Below the pieces are notes generated by a model that did not search any database, was not told the DNA's origin, and saw only the letters and a list, made by a program, of their open reading frames with translations. A stretch of DNA of 64,000 nucleotides from Flaccisagitta enflata (taxonomy: Eukaryota > Chaetognatha > Sagittoidea > Aphragmophora). Position 1 is the first letter of the stretch. Each line of letters opens with the position of its first letter. This document shows positions 45,071-64,000 of this stretch, one piece after another. Made by a program: the position numbers and the translations under genes. The stretch lies in the NCBI GenBank assembly GCA_965153355.1, contig OZ231127.1:77190001-77254000 (forward strand). Reading direction: 5' to 3'.

Positions 45071-45268
45071 AGTCGCGTGCACGCGATTCTATAATCCGCT
45101 TGGCCGTCCGTCCGTCTGTCAGTCGGTTGGTCGGTTGGTCACGTTTTACTTTTTTTAAGATTTTTTTTCTGACCTCACTGCTCCTGCCCAAATGGTCTAG
45201 TGACCTTGAATATGGCCCCTGCCCACCCGCACGCGACTTCGGTAGCCGTGTATCCGGCCTTGTTTTAT
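45071..45268. repeat. Family A repeat, complete copy 50 bp after the SID-1-family stop
   Basis: AGTCGCGTGCACGCGATT, CCGCTTGGCCGTCCGTCC, a GGTTGGTCGG tract, ACCTCACTGCTCCTGCCCAA, GGTCTAGTGACCTTGAATAT, CCGCACGCGACTTCGGTAGC and GTATCCGGCCTTGTTTT. It closely follows the copy at 20995 and probably lies in the 3' flank of the gene. Confidence 0.85.
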
Positions 45269-46250
45269 TAATGTTTGATCTTTAACATTTTTAAAACTTG
45301 TTTTTTGTCTATCGTTTGTAACTTGCTTTTGAACCACAATGGGACTAGCTCAAGAATGTGAAAATCATTCAAAAAAGTTGACCTCTGAATGATTGACATA
45401 TTTGAGGCGTATTGAGCTTTTAGTATTGCTTGTGAACTCTCAATGAATTGTTTCCATGTGATAATATTGTTGATAATAAAACTTCCGTCCACTGCAAATT
45501 TCATTTATTCTTTTGTCCTCATTGCGGGCGTAAAGTAATTCCAGATACCGCACCCACTTGCTAGCTGGGAAAATGGTAGATTTGGTGTTGAGATGGCCAA
45601 TGCCAAAAGTATCCCTAAGGCGCAATATTGTCAGCAGTACCCGGGCTCTGCTCAAAAGGTTTGTGGGTCAAGTTAGGGGGGATGTTCGGCGGCGGCGGCT
45701 CTAAAGGAAAAGCAGGGAAGTTTGTTTGTCTGTTTGTGTGTGTGTGTGTGTCTGTCTGTCTGTCAGTCCGTCTATTGATTCTTAGAGATACTACGCGCAT
45801 CTTTTCGTTTGATGTTAAAACTGACTTTAAAAGTGTTAAAATGTTTCATTAGAGGGACTGCATAAGCAAATCAAGCAATATTCATACTCAAGCAAATAAA
45901 GATAGAGATACCTTATTGGCGCCAAATGAAAGAGAATTTCCAGGGCTTTTAAACGGTGAAAGATTTTAATTAGTTTGTTTGAGTTTCAATGGCAAATAAA
46001 ACATTCAAAAGTGCGTCGTTTTTTAGTCGCTGGCTAAGAGGGTGTGTCCCCTGGTCTGTAGGAAAGAAGGTCGGCAACGCGAAATTTGAGATGGCGCGAA
46101 ATCGACTCAAATAGTGATTTCTAAGCATTAGTGCCCCTGCCCAACCACATTACAGCTCCTGCCCTGCTCTGTATTGCCCATTTCCGCCCGCATTACTGCC
46201 CTTGCCCACCCACCAGCGACTATCTATTGGCCGTGTATCCGGCCTTGGTT
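45269..46250. repeat. Sparse region with C-like and A-like fragments
   Basis: A C-like piece at about 45600-45760 (GTCAGCAGTACCCGGGCTCTG, GGCGGCGGCTCTAAAGG, GTTTGTCTG tract) and a diverged family A copy at about 46023-46245 (TTAGTCGCTGGC, CTGCCCTGCTC, CCCACCCACCAGCGACTAT, CCGTGTATCCGGCCTT). No gene seen between them. Confidence 0.55.
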
Positions 46251-47080
46251 ATATTCGTATTTTATAGATTGTGGTCTTTAAGGCGGGGGGAAGGAGGGGA
46301 GGGAAAATGGCAGAGACTAAACCCCTTGTTCCGCTATCCAAGCTTGTTTCGTCAAACACATTTAATTATATTACCATTGTAGCCTTCAAATACCGAATTG
46401 ATGTACTTCCTTTGTCTTCAACTGTTCCATTTTGAATTCCAATTGCTTTGTGTGAAAATCTTATCTTTATAAGAACACTGCGTTTTTTGTTGTTTTTTTT
46501 CCTTGTCTCTATCGGGAAAACATAAATAGATCGGGGTTCAAAAAGATTTTTTTTTCTTTTTCATCTACTTAGTTGAGATTGACTTTCAATGGCTAGAGTT
46601 TCGACTAATGATGTTGATATTGATACAACACTGACCAAACTTAATGGAATGTGTAAAAATGACAATTAAAAAAAATGTTAATAATGATAATGTCCTAAAA
46701 TAGAAGCCATAATCATGTTTGTAATGATTTCCTCTAATATTTCATAAGGAAACTTTTTCTTCTCGTTCTTATAAAAACACTATTTGCTAACAACCCAACT
46801 TGTTTTTCATTGTCTTGATCATACTGATGCTCCTTTATTCCGGTCTGCCATCTACAAGCTGTCTACTCACTGCCACCACGCACCAATTAATCGATAATGT
46901 TCTGGACGTTCCGCTTTGGCGTAGCCCACTCTGTCTTGCATGTTCAAGTTCAAAAGTTGTAATGCCCCATGTTTCGGAGAAAATAGATGTTTTCATTCAT
47001 TCAGATCTGGGTCTGAGATGTCTGGATTATGGAGGCCAGGAACTGAGCTAAAGGGGTTGAGGATCTTGGTCACCTAGGCT
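46251..47080. other. No gene seen
   Basis: AT-rich sequence. An ORF at 46800-47051 begins with a hydrophobic run (FFIVLIILMLLYSG) but shows no domain, conserved motif or paired splice sites, so I do not call it. Confidence 0.35.
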
Positions 47081-47245
47081 GAGATCTCCTAAGCCAGAAT
47101 CTTTGTCTGAGAGGCCAGAATCTGGATTTCGGGCAGCAGCCTGTAGAAGTCCTGTAGAACACGTTTGTTCTTCCGTTTGTTCTTTTGTTTGTTCGTTCAT
47201 TCATATGGCCGTTCATCCGTTTGTCCATTCATTCATTTGTTCTTT

Positions 47246-47343
<98 letters not shown>

Positions 47344-47495
47344 GGATGTTGCTTGATCTTGCTCGATTTTATGCGAGAAAAAAAACACGCCACGGACCGA
47401 CCGACGGATGGACGGATATCAAGTATCACATGTATACATGTAACAGAGGTTCTTCTGGCGACATACTACTATGTCTGTTTGTTAGTCTATGTCTG

Positions 47496-47548
<53 letters not shown>

Positions 47549-47585
47549 TAAAAAAAAAAAAACAAAAAAAAAAAAAAAAAACAAC
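47081..47585. repeat. Microsatellite cluster: TTTG/CATT, (GA)n, (CTGT)n, poly(A)
   Basis: A short C-like piece (GGGCAGCAGCCTGTAGAAG, CCTGTAGAACACG) precedes a GTTTGTTC tract, a GA array at about 47248-47341, a GTCTGTCT/CTCT array at about 47488-47548 and an A-rich run at 47550-47582. Confidence 0.85.
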
Positions 47586-48221
47586 TCAATAATTACCACT
47601 GTTGAGTATTGACATTGACTTAGTTAAGACGCTTCTTTCCAATCATTTAATCTGTGAATGATACTCAGTGGATTTCCCCACACAGTGTCAGTGAATGACG
47701 AATGCCCACACAGCTTTACATTAAATCACACTTCAAGTGACGACTTTCTGGTCTCCACACAGCGAATAGCGACTCGTCACACTCCAAACAGCGACTCTTC
47801 TCAGTTCTCACGACAACTTGACTCTGACCCCTTCTTTTCCGATAAACTGTTGAGCCTGCGAAATACCCGCATGAAATGACATTGTATCCCCCTTCAGCTC
47901 GGCCTTCTAATGTGAGTGTTTCTCATTGAGTACATCTGTTTTTGTTTCCGAGCTTATAACAGCTTGACCCGCCCTCAACTGTTTGTCAAATATATGTTTT
48001 TTTTTTTTTTGCGTGGGCTAAAGCCCATCTGCATATCTCACCAACAGTCACTGACTATCATACATGCGATTCTACACACTACAGACTGACTTTCGTAGAT
48101 TGGATTTCCCTAACAGTTAAATTGGAAATGAGATTATTTCATGAATATTCGCTGCATAAAATCTCGCTTTCGTGTGAAAACTGTTGAAAAGAATCCAAGC
48201 CATAAAAAAAACAAAAAAAAA

Positions 48222-48276
<55 letters not shown>

Positions 48277-48353
48277 AAACAAAACAAAAGGAAATAAAAA
48301 CAAGCAATAAAGTCCTGAACGAAGGGAAACAAAACACCTAACAGACGACAGCC
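47586..48353. other. Upstream region of the G-alpha gene with a long A-rich tract
   Basis: No gene recognised. The ORF at 47658-47879 (73 codons) has no known domain. An A-rich tract lies at about 48205-48300, about 55-150 bp before the G-alpha start codon. The promoter or 5' UTR should be here; no specific element is supported. Confidence 0.4.
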
Positions 48354-60427
<12,074 letters not shown>

Positions 60428-60520
60428 TCGCGAAAGTTACTTTCATCGCGCTGAATTGACAGTTTTGGATTTGAGTTGAATGAAGATTATTATTTGTTTC
60501 AATGTCATTTGCTTCAAAAC
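60428..60520. other. 3' flank of the G-alpha gene
   Basis: Presumed 3' UTR. No canonical AATAAA signal before the palindromic element at 60521, so the polyadenylation site cannot be placed. Confidence 0.3.
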
Positions 60521-60963
60521 TACAGTACCATAGGAGCAATGAGAACCTCAGATGGAGAGTCATTTCCTGCATTACTATTCTAATGAAGTAGCTTCAATTA
60601 TGGTTTTTCTGAAAGCTGATGAGCAAGAGCTTTTAGTGAATATAGTTTTATTCCTCTAGCTCTAACTGTTGACCAAAAAGAAAAAAAGTGCAGCACCACT
60701 CGGGATTTGAAACTCTGACACTGAAGAGAGAGAAATTAACTCTCTCAAGTTCATCACTCTATCAACAGAGCTATCGCGCCACATGCAATTTAACGACATC
60801 AATTGGCGGTTTTGTTATGAATCACTTGGTTTGGAATTTTGTATTCACTCAATACCTTGGACTATCAGCTTTCAGAAAAACCAAAGCTTTAGATTCTTCC
60901 TTTGAACAGTGAGAATGTAAAGGGCCCTCTTTCTCCTGCTCTTATTGCTCCCATCGTACTGTA
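60521..60963. mobile_element. TA-flanked palindromic element carrying a tRNA-like segment
   Basis: TACAGTACCATAGGAGCAAT at the left and, inverted, TACAGTACGATGGGAGCAAT at the right, TA at both edges. This is the same terminal sequence family as 16753-18063. Inner arms share GGTTTTTCTGAAAGCTGAT (60608 and, inverted, 60868). Confidence 0.75.
60690..60782 (-). other. tRNA-derived segment (degenerate tRNA or SINE head)
   Basis: On the minus strand: GCGCGATAGCTCTGTTGATAGAG gives a D-arm with a perfect CTCT/AGAG stem and an A-box-like sequence, and GTTTCAAATCCC resembles a B box. The acceptor-stem halves GCGCGAT and GTGGTGC pair only partly, and the middle is a 7-bp GA/CT hairpin rather than a normal anticodon arm. 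Not a functional tRNA; it sits inside a palindromic element. Confidence 0.45.
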
Positions 60964-60989
60964 ACTATGGCAAAAATGAAAAAGACAGT

Positions 60990-61495
60990 GATTTTCAAAA
61001 TACCACTATATACCCATTTTTTTGAATGACTTCAAATCCTTTTAAGTGGTATTAGTGTGATAAATTTTTGGTTCAGCAAAAAAATCAGAACTCAAAAAAG
61101 TTCATTTTTGTGGCCGTAGCGTGAATTTTTTCAAAAATTGTCAAATGATGAATCGCCAATTGAATAAAATTTTCACATGACTTTCAGTTAATACTGCAAT
61201 CTCATTTTTTGAGCAGCCTCTAAATTCTTTCCAGGTGTTCATAGTATGTCAATTTTTTGACTCAGCAAAAAAATCAGAACTCAAAAAAGTTTGTTTTTGT
61301 ACACGTAGCATTAATTTTTGTAAAACTTGTCAAAATAAATTTTTGAAAATTTGCAAATATGGAGTTTTTCCCCTTCTTTTATTTCTGATGTTTTTTCACA
61401 AAAAGTGATGCTATGGGCCCAAAAATGAACTTTTTTGAGTTCTGATTTTTTTGCTGGTTAGATAATTTGATTCACTATCACTACCTAAAAGGATT
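60990..61495. repeat. Palindromic region with repeated AATCAGAACTCAAAAAAGTT word
   Basis: AAATCAGAACTCAAAAAAGTT occurs directly at about 61082 and 61271 and inverted at about 61428. Related words lie at 17768 and (inverted) 17925, so this is related to the arms of the 16753-18063 element. Confidence 0.6.
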
Positions 61496-62115
61496 TTAAA
61501 CAAATAAAAAAAATGAGTGCGTAGGAGTACATTGAATTAACTGTCTTTTTTTTCTTTGCCATGGTTAATTCACAAAATAGCCTAATTTTTCATTGCGCTC
61601 ATATCAATTGAGTGAAGAAAACTGTTCGTTTTAATGTCATTCATTTCACAATCAATTTACGATGAAAAATCCTATTGTGTCATTGCCTCATAAATATAGG
61701 TGCGATTGATTTTCATGAAGCTAAAAGGACGCATGTATACATAAATGTATAAGTGAAACTTCGACATTTTATTTCTTGAATGTGTTGTTCTGGGTTGCGA
61801 TGACAGCCCTGTACAAGAAGAGAAAAAAAATCGTACCAAAGCAATAACATTTATGTAAATATATTTATCATGTCATGAATAAAAAATCACCATTCAATAT
61901 CTACTGTATCACTCGGACGAAATTATTGACAATCTTAAAATGCATCCTTGGAACGCAATTCATGTTCTAAAATCATTTACAGGTTTTGCCATAATTGAAA
62001 ATGCTGACGTCGGCTTTTAGACCACACACGTTCTCGAAAGAAACCACTGTACCGATACTCATGGAGTCGGAATCGGCCATGCGCGGTTCAAAAATCGGCA
62101 TTGGCATTTTCAGTC
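61496..62115. other. No gene seen
   Basis: AT-rich sequence without recognisable ORF or repeat. Confidence 0.4.
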
Positions 62116-62163
<48 letters not shown>

Positions 62164-62167
62164 TGTT

Positions 62168-62232
<65 letters not shown>

Positions 62233-62290
62233 AGAGGGAGGAAGGCCAAGGGAGGTATATAACCCTGCCCACCTGTCCGTGACATTATTT
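62116..62290. repeat. (GT)n microsatellite with family B end
   Basis: GT array with a GTTTGT block (62121-62231), then GGTATATAACCCTGCCCACC and TGTCCGTGACATTATT, matching a degenerate family B end. Confidence 0.9.
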
Positions 62291-62524
62291 TAACTGTGCG
62301 TTTCCTGTTGAATATGGCCAAACTTGTAGTTAGCATTTGCATAAGATATTGAATTGATTTCCAGAGCCTTTTAAGTAGTAAACAGTCACGTAACTTCTCC
62401 ATGTCATTGAAATCTATCGTCATAAACCACTATATTAATGTTCACTGGGTTTTTAGTCAAATATATATGTATATGGGTAGAAAACTGCTAAAACACACTT
62501 GAAACTAATAGGAAATGTAAAAAA

Positions 62525-62915
62525 ACAAGGCCGGATACACGGGCCAAGACGGTGCGCCGAGCGTTATTAATTCATAGCTATCCCTAGCTCCATCAGACCT
62601 ATCCCTAGCTCCATCAGACCATTCCTAGCTCTATCAGACCTATCCCGCCGGGCGTTATTAATCCATAGCTATCCCTAGCTCCATCAGACCTATGCCTAGC
62701 TCTATCAGACCATTCCTAGCTCTATAAGACCTATACCGAGCTCTATCAGGCCTCTCCCGAGCTCTATCAGATCTATCCCGAGCTCTATCAGACCTATCCC
62801 CAGCTCTATCAGACCTATCTCCAGCTCTATCAGACCTATCCTAAGACCTATCCGACCTATCACCAGACCTATCCGACCTATCCCCAGCTCTATCAGACCT
62901 AACGGTAGCTGATTA
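62525..62915. repeat. Family A tail and ~20-bp minisatellite
   Basis: AACAAGGCCGGATACACGGGC (62524-62543) is followed by about 17 units of AGCTCTATCAGACCTATCCC with variants. A larger unit starting GGGCGTTATTAATCCATAGC recurs once (about 62560 and 62649). Confidence 0.85.
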
Positions 62916-63002
62916 TATTAGTGAATGAAATGACGAGTATCATTTATGATGAACGAAATGAGTTTTCTACTGATTTCAAACATTGTTAGCGATTTTTCAT
63001 TC

Positions 63003-63228
63003 AAGCGTGACCAACGGATAGACAGACGGACGGACAGAGCTTCTTATAGAGATGCTATGGCGTATCTAAAAATCATCCTAGCATATTTCTGAATCATTTC
63101 CAGTGATTTCTGCTTCCGTTCGAGATTTTCAACTCGAGCGTTACGTGACCGACCAACCGACCGACCAACCGACCAACCAACAGAGAGAGCCTCTCATAGA
63201 GGTGCTATGGCGCACCTAAAAACGATGA
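63003..63228. repeat. Two family D-like fragments
   Basis: GACGGACGGACAGAGCTTCT + TATAGAGATGCTATGGCG (63021-63066) and CCGACCAACCGACCAACC + TCTCATAGAGGTGCTATGGCGCACC (63150-63218). Confidence 0.65.
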
Positions 63229-63682
63229 AAAACAATGGACGCCATCCATAGAAAATGCCAGAAATTCTCTTAACTTTGATTGTACAGAAGAGGGTCTCGA
63301 TTTAGGTTTTTAGTCAAAAAAGTAACATACAATTTTTAAACACAGTTTCTGTTTAATAATCATTGTCTGATATATATATAAAATGAACCCGTTTGATATT
63401 TCATTGAACATTTACTTTTTAAAGTGCTTAATTAAGCCTATTTCAACAGAATTTTCCAAAAAAGTAACATACAATTTCTAGGCATCCCCTTACTATTTTA
63501 AGACCATAATTTTCGGATTCCTCGGCGAATATACTGCGGACTAGCTGAAAGCGACATATTTTTAGCAATTTCGAGGCCTCTTTTGTCCTTTTGGATCACA
63601 AGACCCTCCAGTTAATATTTTGCCGCCCATCTTTTCCATTGAAAAAAATAGTATAGCTCATTAAAACCTAAAAAAAAAGAAA

Positions 63683-63749
<67 letters not shown>

Positions 63750-64000
63750 AAACAGACACAGACAAATACAAAGACATACTTTTTGCATTATCTTTATTGC
63801 TTTTATTACTTTTTACCTAAAGATGAATATCAAATACCTCAGAGGAATAAAAAACATGTATCATGTTGCAAAAAATCAAGCATCGAGTATTATGCAATAA
63901 ATACATTTTTATCAGAAAGAGAATTTTCATAATCTGCCATTATTGGGGATCAGTGAAAGCACAAGAGGAGAAAACTTTTGTGTTAAAAAAATTCTTAATC
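63229..64000. other. No gene seen; short direct repeat and (GA)n
   Basis: CAAAAAAGTAACATACAATTT occurs at about 63316 and 63458. A GA array lies at about 63688-63747. The remainder is AT-rich without a recognisable gene. Confidence 0.55.

Noticed and set aside
46800-47051. 83-codon ORF with a hydrophobic N-terminus
   Set aside because: No known domain, no convincing partner exon, and it ends near a repeat module.

Overview
The window looks like nuclear DNA from an invertebrate animal. It is AT-rich and full of microsatellites. One gene is split by many GT-AG introns, and the recognisable proteins are animal signalling and receptor families: a heterotrimeric G-protein alpha subunit, a receptor tyrosine phosphatase, a C-type lectin domain, a SID-1-family membrane protein and a Toll-like ectodomain. 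The Toll-like ectodomain has the internal cysteine-cluster arrangement common in protostome Tolls, but I cannot name the phylum from sequence alone.

Layout. 0-11.7 kb: no convincing gene; a hierarchical minisatellite (1-596), many simple repeats and dispersed elements. 11.7-15.0 kb (minus): a 1098-residue intronless receptor joining a Toll-like LRR ectodomain to a kinase-like C-lobe that lacks the catalytic residues. 15.1-25.4 kb: palindromic TA-flanked elements, several with other elements nested inside them. 25.4-33.0 kb (minus): a tandem-domain receptor tyrosine phosphatase with, upstream of it, a secreted C-type-lectin ORF. Compatible splice sites and complementary missing parts suggest one gene (signal peptide, CTLD, EGF-like, sushi-like, TM, PTP, PTP). 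33-42 kb: more dispersed elements and a decayed reverse-transcriptase element. 42.2-45.0 kb (plus): an intronless SID-1/SIDT-family protein that has lost most of the family's metal-site residues. 45-48.3 kb: repeats. 48.4-60.4 kb (plus): an 11-exon, 378-residue divergent G-alpha gene with introns packed with microsatellites and transposon-like elements. 60.4-64 kb: palindromic elements and simple repeats.

Two kinds of dispersed repeat dominate. The first is palindromic, usually TA-flanked, MITE-like elements with several different terminal repeats. The second is a set of modular short repeats built around degenerate GGTC/GACC or CCGT tracts, here called A, B, C and D. A ends in ACAAGGCCGGATACACGGC; B carries GTGACGCGGGGTCACAATAT; C carries GCAGCGGCCCCAAAGGGG plus TGGTCAGCGGTACC and often an internal ~20-bp tandem array; D carries AGGCCAAGTAGGCC. 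They sit inside introns, inside each other and inside the palindromic elements.

The four protein genes are all cell-surface or signalling proteins, and each departs from its family at key functional residues. The sequence does not show that they work together; sharing a window may be chance. All exon joins are inferred from splice consensus, reading frame and family conservation, without transcript data.
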